From Caldisericia bacterium (GTDB taxonomy: Bacteria; Caldisericota; Caldisericia; UBA6126; JAGPKI01): a DNA stretch of 22,215 nt. The notes beneath the pieces are model-generated. The model did not search any database and was not told where the DNA came from. It saw only the letters and a list, made by a program, of their open reading frames with translations. The position numbers were made by a program, and so were the translations under genes. Numbering within the stretch: position 1 is the stretch's first letter; each line of letters starts with the position of its first letter. Below, piece by piece: positions 7,958 through 15,617 of this stretch. The DNA is taken from assembly GCA_018054005.1 (NCBI GenBank), contig JAGPKI010000010.1:1-22215 (forward strand), read 5' to 3'.

Positions 7958-7985
7958 ATAATAACTTAATCTGAGAAGTTTTCAA
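7958..7985 (-). promoter_or_regulatory. Probable sigma-70 promoter of the sigma-HTH-GHKL operon
   Basis: On the minus strand TTGAAA (7980-7985) and TATTAT (7958-7963) are separated by 16 bp, each matching consensus at five of six bases. The start would fall near 7951, about 100 bases before the ATG. The rest of the 7853-8147 gap shows no gene, strong hairpin or terminator. Confidence 0.5.
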
Positions 7986-8147
7986 GATTGCGAATTAATG
8001 CAATGCTGTGACTGCCACAATTTTGCCTTTGATTGTAAACGCGATCATAAACTTAACTTATTATTAATAAATCTTAACTTCTTCTATCCTAATCTATTGT
8101 AGAGAAACTTCTTCAAGTATAATATTAAAAGTATGAATTTCTTTTAA

Positions 8148-11100
8148 TTAATCGTTGATACTCATATTTCTCACTGTTGCTTCAGGTATTATTTTAGTTA
8201 AAACTTCAACATTTTCTGGATGACATGTAAAGTATAGAATTTGATTGGTTTTTGCTAATTCTCCTATAGTATTGCATGCTGCCTGACATCTTTTAGGGTC
8301 AAAATTTACAAGTATCTCATCAAAAATAATAGGTAGAGATTCAGCTCTTTTATTAAATTCGCGAATGAAGCCAAATCTTAGCGATAAATAGAGTTGTTCC
8401 GCTGTTCCCTTGCTCAATTCTTGAATATCTTTTTGTTTACCATTTCTATCTATAACATAAACTTTTTCTTCTCCCAATGGTGCAAAAATTCGTGAATATC
8501 TCCCAAGAGTCATATTTGAAAAAAAATATTGCGCTTCCATAATAACTCCAGGTTGCCTCTCTTTTTCATATTTTTTAATTGCATCCTTTATGATTGTACT
8601 TGCTATTGTAAGAATTGCCCATTCTTCTGATTTTACCTTCAACTTCTGTATATCCATTGCTTTTTTTATACGCAATGAGGAGCCTTCATCTCTTCGCTCT
8701 ATCTGCTCAATTTCTTTATTAATACCGCCTCGTATTTCTCTAAGATCTGAAAGATTGTTTTCTATTCCAACAAACCTATCATTTAGCTGTATTTCTTCTT
8801 CTTTCAGTTCTTCAATAGATGACCCCTCAAGTTCTTTTATAAAATCAGAGTAAGGTTCCCCGCATCCAATAACTCTTTTTATATTATACTCTCTCTGAGA
8901 AATATCATTTTTTAGTTTATTATAATTTTCCCAATTTTTAGCATTTGTTCTAAACTCACTTTCAGATTCTGCAAAACCTTGAGATAAAACCTCAGACTTC
9001 TTTTTACGTTGTTCTTTAAGTTTTTCTTCTAAATTTGAAATTTCGAGCTTATAATTTTCTTCGTCTAGATTTAACTGTTTCAATGCTTTGTTGTTTTCAA
9101 TGGTTTGATCCAATTCTTCAGTTATTTTCTCCAATTCCAAGATTAAGTTCACATTTTTATATTTTCTGTCGCAATCATCTAAAAGAATAGAGATTTTATT
9201 TTCGTACTCTTTAATGTATTTTTGAATTGTGTTTTTTCGTTCTATAGTCTCCTCTATTGTTTTTTTCTTTTCAAAGCATGTATTAATTGCAGCAAATATT
9301 TCAATAGCTCCTTCTGGTGATAATCCTGAATCTAATTCTCTTTTAGTGAGCCAATCTTTCCATTCTTTTTGAGCTTCTTCCTCTTTTTTCTTGGATAATT
9401 CTAATTTCTTTATTGCATTATCAAGTTCTTCGCCGAGTTTTTTAATCTTTTTCTCTAATGTTTCCTGTTGTTTTTTTGATTCATTAAATTTTAATAGATT
9501 TTCATATTTTTTCTGTAATTCTGAATATTTATTTTCGATTGACATTAAATCTGGAATATTTTCAAATTCACATATTTTTGCGTATGATGACATTTCATTT
9601 TTTATTTTTTGCAACTCAGAATTAATATTATTCTTCGATTCAAAAAAATTAGTTTCTCTCTCTTTTAATCGCTCATGTGTAGATGTAAAATCTTTTCTAC
9701 TTAAAATAATATAAATTATAGATAAAATAGTAAAAATACTAATACCTATCACCCAATTATGCGAAAGAAATGACACCATCAAGGAAACAGAAACAATTGC
9801 AATTCCAGCAACGAGAATAAAGTATTTTTTAGGCATAAGCTCTACACGAGATGGTTTTAGAAAAGTAATCAATTCTTCTTTTTCATTAATATTACGCAAC
9901 TCAATTTCTTTTTTCTCTATAGTTTGATATTTCATTCGTAGAAGTTGCAGAGATTCTCTTTGTTCTTTCAGTTTTTTTTCGTCTAATTCCTGAAATGTCT
10001 GAGCATCACAGTAATTATATAATTCCTCTCTCTCTTCTCTAAGGTTTTTAATACTTTGCTCTATTTCTTGAATTTCTTTTTCGGTTTCGTGAACATTTTC
10101 TTTTAAGTTTTTTATGATAGCTTGTTGATTTCTTACTATTTCTTTAGTAGGTATGGAGGTGTCAAAGTTTGAAAGTTTCTCCTCACTCCAAGCTGGTCCT
10201 ATTTCATGTAATGATTCCTTTAAATTATCCTTTTCTCTTTTTAGTTTTTCTTCCAAATTTGGTAAGTCTTTAATGGCTGAATTATATTTATCCTGCCCCT
10301 TTTGAAGTTCAATGATTTTATCTTTATTGATAAGCAATTTCCCGTCTATTATTATCTGAGATTTTCGGATTTTAATTTTCTCCAATGCTTCCTTTTTTTC
10401 ATAAATACTTTTATCTATTTCATCTATCTTCTCTAAGATTCTCTCAAATATTCCAATTCCATCTTCAGGAAAACTTGTTATTTCTGGTATATTTCGCAGA
10501 AGCTCTTTAGCTTCTTTTAGCTTCATCCAATCATCCCAAACTTTAATCAAGTTTCTAGTGCGGTTAAGTTCTATTCTTGTCTGATTTCTCTCCTGTTCAA
10601 TATTCGCAATCTTTTCTGTCAACTCTCCTAATTTTTTGTGAGAATCTTCAAAGTTTTGAGTATCTTTCTCTATGATACAAATGTCTGAATCAATACTTCT
10701 TAATTCACTAAATAATGCATTAATTTCAGGTTTACTTCCACTTTCTTTAAAGAGATTGCTTGCTTCTTTTTCAATATTTTTTCTCACATCTGAGATAGCA
10801 ACAGCGCCACTTCCTGTTCCTGCACTGTAGATTCTTCCTTTTACTGCATCATTGTTGAGCGTCTCAAAATCTTGTAGTTCCTTAAGACCAAATGCATATA
10901 TATTTTCAAGAATATCTTTGTTAGCATGACCAAGGAGTTCTGAGAGTTCTTTAGGTCCACCTATAGAACCATCAGGAAAAGTTACTTTTAAATCAGGAGA
11001 TTTTTTAGAATATCGCTCAATTATATAATTTGAATTATTGCTAAATGATATGATCAATCTACCACCATGTTCCCCGCCCGATTGAGGGAGGCAGAGATTG

Positions 11101-11273
11101 TCTCCACTTCTTCTGTCAGGAAACCCAAAGAGAATTCTTTTTATGAAGGATAGAATAGTTGATTTTCCAGTTTCGTTAGGACCAACAAATATGTTAATAC
11201 CCGAGGTTAAATTATCAATATGATAATCGTGAAAAATTCCAAACCCATCAATATGGATCTCTTTATATATCAT
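8148..11273 (-). CDS. YhaN-type AAA/SMC-like ATPase (SbcC/Rad50 relative) with membrane hinge
   Basis: The 1041-residue protein has the split ABC ATPase head of SbcC/Rad50: Walker A GPNETGKST (31-39) after a Rad50-like N-terminus, signature LSKGTAEQ (953-960), Walker B IIFDE (982-986), D-loop NFDPKR, and H-loop TCHP (1016-1019). Between the halves lie ~700 residues of coiled coil rich in Glu/Lys. The hinge is not a CxxC zinc hook: two hydrophobic segments (about 484-503 and 507-525) separated by SHNW look like a transmembrane hairpin, as in the YhaN branch (AAA_27). ATP-driven conformational change should control the nuclease encoded upstream. The start overlaps the phosphoesterase gene by 11 bp. 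Together they make an Mre11-Rad50-like DNA end-processing complex, here probably membrane-anchored (inference). The proteins are full length with no broken motif. Confidence 0.85.
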   Translation of the reverse strand: MIYKEIHIDGFGIFHDYHIDNLTSGINIFVGPNETGKSTILSFIKRILFGFPDRRSGDNLCLPQSGGEHGGRLIISFSNNSNYIIERYSKKSPDLKVTFPDGSIGGPKELSELLGHANKDILENIYAFGLKELQDFETLNNDAVKGRIYSAGTGSGAVAISDVRKNIEKEASNLFKESGSKPEINALFSELRSIDSDICIIEKDTQNFEDSHKKLGELTEKIANIEQERNQTRIELNRTRNLIKVWDDWMKLKEAKELLRNIPEITSFPEDGIGIFERILEKIDEIDKSIYEKKEALEKIKIRKSQIIIDGKLLINKDKIIELQKGQDKYNSAIKDLPNLEEKLKREKDNLKESLHEIGPAWSEEKLSNFDTSIPTKEIVRNQQAIIKNLKENVHETEKEIQEIEQSIKNLREEREELYNYCDAQTFQELDEKKLKEQRESLQLLRMKYQTIEKKEIELRNINEKEELITFLKPSRVELMPKKYFILVAGIAIVSVSLMVSFLSHNWVIGISIFTILSIIYIILSRKDFTSTHERLKERETNFFESKNNINSELQKIKNEMSSYAKICEFENIPDLMSIENKYSELQKKYENLLKFNESKKQQETLEKKIKKLGEELDNAIKKLELSKKKEEEAQKEWKDWLTKRELDSGLSPEGAIEIFAAINTCFEKKKTIEETIERKNTIQKYIKEYENKISILLDDCDRKYKNVNLILELEKITEELDQTIENNKALKQLNLDEENYKLEISNLEEKLKEQRKKKSEVLSQGFAESESEFRTNAKNWENYNKLKNDISQREYNIKRVIGCGEPYSDFIKELEGSSIEELKEEEIQLNDRFVGIENNLSDLREIRGGINKEIEQIERRDEGSSLRIKKAMDIQKLKVKSEEWAILTIASTIIKDAIKKYEKERQPGVIMEAQYFFSNMTLGRYSRIFAPLGEEKVYVIDRNGKQKDIQELSKGTAEQLYLSLRFGFIREFNKRAESLPIIFDEILVNFDPKRCQAACNTIGELAKTNQILYFTCHPENVEVLTKIIPEATVRNMSIND

Positions 11274-12540
11274 TAGAATTCATTTCTCCGAGCTTATCTA
11301 AACTTAATATTTCTGCTTTTTCAATTAATTTAACTAAATCTTCTTCACTTAGAGGTTCAAGATATTTTCTTCCACCAGGTGAAGCAAATAATGGACTAAG
11401 AGACTCTTTAAGTTCAGCTATTTTGGTATCGTTATTCATAATTTCTTTAAACAACCTAATTAGATCGCCAATAAAATCCTGACGTTTCAGTATTGATTCA
11501 AAATCAATTTCAGGATTTGTATTGTTTTCAACACTTTCGAGCCAAACAAACTGTTTTTCTCCTTTCTCTCTTTCTCTTATTCCCTTGATAATGTCATCCA
11601 AAACACCTTTTCGAGAAATAGATGAGTGAAGAGCGCTTCTTCCTGTGAGAATGATTCTGCAAATCGATGATTTCCCCTCTGCTTTTTCACGGATATTTTC
11701 CTCACAATCTTCTATCTTTGTGATTAGTTCTTGTTCTTTATAAAGAGCGTCAATGGATATCTCTTCTATAAACCATCTTATGGAATCAACCTCTATAAAT
11801 TCAGCATTTGGTTCATTTTTTTCATTAACATTTACAAAAAAGCAACCTCTCTTACCAGTTTCTTTTGGATTAAGACCCTGAGGATTGCCGGGGTAAACTA
11901 TAAGTGGATCATTATTCAAAATATCTTTATTATGTATATGGCCAAGAGCCCAATAATCATAATTCCGAGTAATTAAGTCCTGTAATGTGCAAGGTGCATA
12001 AGGTTCATGCCCTGTTTTATTCCCAACATTACAATGCAGCATACCAATAGTGAAAGGTTCACTTTTTTCTTTTATTGGAAATTTTTGCGTAAGATTGGTT
12101 TTTATATCTCTTGTTTGAAAACTGATACCGTAAATTTGAGCAATCTTCTCACCATCTTTTTCCACATAGAGTTTTCCAACAGCCTTTCCATCAAAAATAT
12201 ACACATTCTTTGGCCAATCCAAATAAGCTGACCATCCATTTAATGGATCATGATTTCCATGCACAATATAAACTTTTATATCCTCTTCTGATAATCTTTT
12301 TAAGCCATTTCGAAATTGTAGCTGAGCTCGTAGGCTTTTATCCACACTATCATAAATATCCCCAGAAATTAAAAGAAAATCTACTTCTTTCTTTATACAA
12401 AGATCAATTATTTTGTTAAATGTTTTAAATGTTGCCTCAGTTAATTCTCTACTAATTTCATTATCTATCTCAGAAAGTCCTCTAAAAGGAGCATCTAAGT
12501 GCAAATCTGATGTATGTATAAAACTAAAAGCTTTCATCAT
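11263..12540 (-). CDS. YhaO/SbcD-type metallophosphoesterase (DNA nuclease subunit)
   Basis: The 425-residue protein carries every metal ligand motif of the Mre11/SbcD calcineurin-like family: SDLHLDAPF (Asp12, His14), SGDIYD (Asp61), HGNHD (Asn96, His97), MLHC (His169) and LGHIH (His201, His203). The SDLHLD-x-PF pattern and length point to YhaO rather than SbcD or Mre11. It likely cuts DNA ends using two Mn/Mg ions in complex with the YhaN-like ATPase whose gene overlaps its 3' end. The C-terminal ~180 residues are helical capping/ATPase-binding sequence. The start is ATG 12540 (or the next ATG), preceded by GAGGT at a normal distance. An inverted repeat and possible promoter sit just upstream. 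Confidence 0.85.
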   Translation of the reverse strand: MMKAFSFIHTSDLHLDAPFRGLSEIDNEISRELTEATFKTFNKIIDLCIKKEVDFLLISGDIYDSVDKSLRAQLQFRNGLKRLSEEDIKVYIVHGNHDPLNGWSAYLDWPKNVYIFDGKAVGKLYVEKDGEKIAQIYGISFQTRDIKTNLTQKFPIKEKSEPFTIGMLHCNVGNKTGHEPYAPCTLQDLITRNYDYWALGHIHNKDILNNDPLIVYPGNPQGLNPKETGKRGCFFVNVNEKNEPNAEFIEVDSIRWFIEEISIDALYKEQELITKIEDCEENIREKAEGKSSICRIILTGRSALHSSISRKGVLDDIIKGIREREKGEKQFVWLESVENNTNPEIDFESILKRQDFIGDLIRLFKEIMNNDTKIAELKESLSPLFASPGGRKYLEPLSEEDLVKLIEKAEILSLDKLGEMNSNDI

Positions 12541-12559
12541 TTAACCTCGATATAGGGAC

Positions 12560-12612
12560 ATTATTACTTCTTAATTTAGTTAAAATTATAAGTAATAATT
12601 GAATTCCAGCAA
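12560..12612 (-). promoter_or_regulatory. Possible promoter and inverted repeat before the phosphoesterase gene
   Basis: TATAAT (minus strand, 12585-12590) with a poor -35 TTGCTG (12607-12612) at 16 bp. Perfect 10-bp arms ATTATTACTT (12560-12569) and AAGTAATAAT (12590-12599) flank the -10 with centres 30 bp apart. The AT-richness makes a chance repeat possible. The rest of 12613-12804 shows nothing I can name. Confidence 0.35.
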
Positions 12613-12804
12613 CCTGATTCATCGCTAAAAATTAAGAATTGATTACTACTCATTTCCACCCTCCAAAAATTTTTTATAGAGTTTTAATTAAATTTACTAT
12701 TATATTTGCTAAGGTTTTTTTGATGCTGATAGATTAAAACTAATCATTTCAGTGAGAAACAATTTTTTGCTTATTTTATACACTATAAATCTTCCCTAAT
12801 TATA

Positions 12805-13122
12805 TTATATCACAAATTTTTGTATGTAAAGCTTACTAAGACTGTATATGCAAGTTTTAACAAAAAAAGAAGAATTTAACTTTGTTTTAGCTATTATATA
12901 TTGGTAAGCATCATCAAAATCTAAAGTTAAGCTTTTCCCGACTTTTACAACATTATTATACAATTCTAATTGTAAAGAGAGATTTTTGGTATGAGTTACA
13001 ACATCTTCAATAAGTTTCTGGAAAATGTCTTTTTTACCATATTTAAATAAGATTATACAAATAGAGCGCAAATAAAAATCTGTTATAACAAGACTTCCTA
13101 TATTATTAATCAGAAACTTCTT
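12805..13122 (-). pseudogene. Decayed PIN-domain gene fragment
   Basis: The open frame between stops encodes GSLVITDFYLRSICIILFKYGKK, then KLIEDVVTHTKN and LTLDFDDAYQYIIAK. This is the middle and late part of a PIN-domain protein (ITDF-x-LxSI, then the DFDDAYQY acidic motif). The N-terminal strand with the first catalytic Asp is missing (a TGA stands there), and the C-terminal part that should contain the last Asp is replaced by unrelated sequence (FFVKTCIYSLSK). No ATG or Shine-Dalgarno suits a shorter protein; the only starts are TTG-like. I read it as a dead toxin remnant rather than an active gene. Confidence 0.55.
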
Positions 13123-13153
13123 TCAAATTTCTTTCTTATCCTTTAGTCACTAC

Positions 13154-13288
13154 TCATAAGCGGATATAATAAACATTGTTTTCGACTATTTTTACTTTAT
13201 CATCTGACAAACCATATAATTTGTAGACCAGTTGGTCGATTTGGGGTTTGAAGTCGTGGACTTTTGAGTACTGGCAATATTTACAGTT
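13154..13288 (-). pseudogene. Remnant encoding a TaqI/Eco57I-type restriction enzyme tail (copy B)
   Basis: The frame between stops has 44 codons and no ATG. It reads CKYCQYSKVHDFKPQ, then IDQLVYKLYGLSDDKVKIVE and a short extra tail. The second part is the same module as the 38-residue ORF at 3991-4107 and the transposase tail at 21900. The glutamates of EEI are lost here and no gene body is attached, so it is a degraded copy. It lies downstream of the last RAMP gene. The spacer 13289-13407 holds nothing recognisable. Confidence 0.6.
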
Positions 13289-13407
13289 TTAGTATTACTC
13301 AATGGTGGTTTAAATTATCTTGAAAAGTTCAAATTATCCATTCACTATATACAATATTACCAATTTGACTAAATTATCATCTTTTTCCTTGTCATATGAG
13401 GACAACT

Positions 13408-14343
13408 TCAGTTAAATTTAATAGGTCTCAATTTCAAAGAACCATCCCATTGTAGAACAGCGTAAATGATACCATTAATTACACTCCCTGGTGCAAAATA
13501 ATATTCTGGTTCCGATATAATTACACCAGGGTTTTCTGATGCTCTTTCTTTATCTTGAGGATCAAAATACCCTCTTCCCGATAGCAGTTCTACATCTCCT
13601 TCAAATTTTATACTTTTGTCATAATTAAGATGTGCAAACAGAGGCTTATCTTGTTCTATTTTTACTTCGTTGTCATTCTCTTTTAATTCTATTGGAAATT
13701 TCACCTGATTAACTGAATCAAGCAAAACATGCCCAAAACCATATTTAGATTCTCCACCAAGAATTAATTCTTGAATTATGTCAAAGTTATTAATAAAAAT
13801 TCCCCTCTCATCAGTTTTTACTTCTTTATTTTCTATCTTTGCATCATTTTTAACCCAGATAGAACCTGCTATTTTTACATCTCTTATATTACCCTTTTCA
13901 TCTTTAAATTTGTTATTTATGAATTCTATTTCGTGCAAGCTTTTATTTTTCGTAGTCAATGAAATGAAATCCATTGCTGTTGAAATTCTGCTCCCTATAA
14001 ATCTATGTTCAAATTCTGATTTAGTTATTTTATTATTCTTCTCACTAATATCTCCATATTTTAACCCTTTTTTTGTATAATGCGGAAAATAAATCATTCT
14101 CCCGTCATAAACATAAAAATATGAGAATATAAAATTCTCAATTACCTGAATGCTAACATCTTTGTATTTTTCTTTATTGGGAGAATTGTACAGGAGTTCT
14201 GTTATTCTCTTAGTTATAGCACCACAAAGGTTTCTTCCGAGTACATAGTAGCGTGTTGGTGAAAAAACGGAACCCTTAAATGGTATATATCCAATATGAA
14301 GAGGTGATTTTAATTTGAATACAATATCAATTTTCTGCCACAT
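13408..14343 (-). CDS. RAMP-superfamily CRISPR protein, Cas5/Cmr3 slot by elimination
   Basis: About 311 residues. It shows the RAMP pattern of a first strand followed by LHIGY, PTRYYVLGRNLCGAITKRI as the helix after the first beta-strand, and a late Gly-rich loop GGESKYGFGHVLL. It is the last gene of the Cmr operon, and the only member left to fill the Cas5 (Cmr3) role that caps the crRNA 5' tag. Sequence alone does not prove Cas5 over Cas7; FIGSRISTAMD and LHEIEFI also recur in RAMP proteins of Csx11-type loci as far as I recall. Start: ATGs at 14364, 14349 and 14343 are in frame. The first would overlap cmr5 by 38 bp with no Shine-Dalgarno, and the first RAMP strand begins right after the third (MWQKIDIVFKL), so I prefer 14343. 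Confidence 0.7.
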   Translation of the reverse strand: MWQKIDIVFKLKSPLHIGYIPFKGSVFSPTRYYVLGRNLCGAITKRITELLYNSPNKEKYKDVSIQVIENFIFSYFYVYDGRMIYFPHYTKKGLKYGDISEKNNKITKSEFEHRFIGSRISTAMDFISLTTKNKSLHEIEFINNKFKDEKGNIRDVKIAGSIWVKNDAKIENKEVKTDERGIFINNFDIIQELILGGESKYGFGHVLLDSVNQVKFPIELKENDNEVKIEQDKPLFAHLNYDKSIKFEGDVELLSGRGYFDPQDKERASENPGVIISEPEYYFAPGSVINGIIYAVLQWDGSLKLRPIKFN

Positions 14344-14710
14344 TTTCATTACCAATTTTTGCATGATATAGTGAATAAGTTAATGTTCTATCAAGGAGCT
14401 TTTTTATAAATAGTAATTTATCGATATCTTTTGCCACTTCTTTTAATCTCTCACAAAACTCGCTAAATTTTTCAGTAAAGCCTCCTGAATTATTTAAAAG
14501 ATACTTTTTTATTTCTGGTTCATTTAATAAATTCAATATATGTTCCTTCCTTATTTTGCTATTTTTCTCTTCAAGCCATAAAAACATAGCATAAACGCCA
14601 TCTTCTTGTAAAACACCCAAAGCCTTTCTAAGATTATTTTCAAGATTTGTATCGCTGATTTTGCTTATCTTCTGAGCATATTCCATACATTTATAATCAA
14701 GATTGATCAT
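14327..14710 (-). CDS. cmr5: CRISPR type III-B small subunit Cmr5 (Cas11)
   Basis: The 127-residue all-helical protein fits Cmr5 in length and in pattern: MEYAQKISKI near the N-terminus, a GVLQEDGVYAMFLWLEEK core (the family's 'G-x-YA-x-L-x-L' type helix), and a closing ALTYSLYHAKI-like helix (LTYSLYHAKIGN). Cas11 subunits form the belly filament that contacts the target RNA along the Cas7 backbone. GGAGGT lies seven bases before the ATG, and the gene overlaps the end of cmr4 by 14 bp, so the two are coupled as in other Cmr operons. Confidence 0.85.
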   Translation of the reverse strand: MINLDYKCMEYAQKISKISDTNLENNLRKALGVLQEDGVYAMFLWLEEKNSKIRKEHILNLLNEPEIKKYLLNNSGGFTEKFSEFCERLKEVAKDIDKLLFIKKLLDRTLTYSLYHAKIGNENVAEN

Positions 14711-15617
14711 CTATTTGACCTCCTTGACTTGCAAATTGTTCATTGTTATCATTTGAAGCCAATTCTAATCTTCCAAAACCTCGCGTTCCCATACCACCAA
14801 TTCCAAGAAGTTTAAAGTAATTGCGAACCACATCAATTATATCATTCGTAGTAGCATTATTTCTCATTTTATCTATGCCAGTTTCAAAACCTATCACGGT
14901 ACCTCTTGGTATAGCCTCATAGGTAAATAGTGCTCCCTTAGCTGCTGCTCCCGTATCAGAGTCTATACGTACAGAAGTTCTCACTTCAAGATTGTCATTT
15001 ACTATTTGAGAAAAGAGCTTTTCTGAAACTAATACTATTCTTTTTACCCAATTTCCTATCTGAAAAGGTAAAATTATATCATTTCCTTTCTCAATATTTT
15101 TTATTTCTAACAATAACCAACCAAGATTCAGAGAGTTATTTACATTTATTCCCTTTATTGTATAAGCTTCACTGCTAACTTCATTTGGTATATTTATTTT
15201 CTCACCGTTTTTATCCACTGTTTCTCCAAACCAGTATTCAAGCAATTCCTTTGTTGTAATCCACACAACTCCTTGAAGAGATGAGATAGGGAAGAAAATT
15301 ATTTGTCCATCATAAAAACGCAATATACCTTTATTATCTTCGTCTCCAAATATTTTCTTAACTTTTTCTTCCGCACACTTTCTCTTTTCTTTCTTGTCAG
15401 TCTTACTTTTGCAGTTTTCATCATATTCCACCAAATATACTGCATAAAACTCTCTTACTACTCCTGCGATCGATGTTCCTGGTATCTTTGGCACATCTGT
15501 TGCTGGATCTCTTATTATGGTGTTATCCACTCTACCAAGTCTATAGCCACCTGCTCCAATATATACAGGGTCAAGAGTTCTACTATAAACTTTTTTAATT
15601 TGCACAAATTCATTCAT
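14697..15617 (-). CDS. cmr4: CRISPR type III-B backbone subunit Cmr4 (Cas7)
   Basis: The 306-residue RAMP protein is expected to polymerise on the crRNA and cut target RNA at 6-nt steps. Diagnostic stretches are DPVYIGAGGYRLGRVDN (16-32), RDPATDVPKIPGTSIAGVVREF, KIFGDEDNKGILRFYDG, FFPISSLQGVVWITT and the C-terminal GIGGMGTRGFGRLEL Gly-rich loop. Asp31 of GRVDN falls in the loop that carries the catalytic Asp (Asp26) of Pyrococcus furiosus Cmr4, so target cleavage should be intact. GGAGGT lies eight bases before the ATG, itself within the last codons of the csx11 fusion gene (8-bp overlap). Confidence 0.9.
   Translation of the reverse strand: MNEFVQIKKVYSRTLDPVYIGAGGYRLGRVDNTIIRDPATDVPKIPGTSIAGVVREFYAVYLVEYDENCKSKTDKKEKRKCAEEKVKKIFGDEDNKGILRFYDGQIIFFPISSLQGVVWITTKELLEYWFGETVDKNGEKINIPNEVSSEAYTIKGINVNNSLNLGWLLLEIKNIEKGNDIILPFQIGNWVKRIVLVSEKLFSQIVNDNLEVRTSVRIDSDTGAAAKGALFTYEAIPRGTVIGFETGIDKMRNNATTNDIIDVVRNYFKLLGIGGMGTRGFGRLELASNDNNEQFASQGGQIDDQS

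Noticed and set aside
12560..12599. 10-bp inverted repeat before the phosphoesterase gene as a firm operator
   Set aside because: It is listed only as a weak possibility, because a repeat of this length and spacing can arise by chance in such AT-rich sequence.
2542..13158. Shared 12-mer ATTACTACTCAT at 2542-2553 and 12642-12653, and a shorter form at 13149-13158
   Set aside because: Several matching 12-mers are expected by chance in 22 kb of AT-rich DNA, and no flanking symmetry or common context was found.
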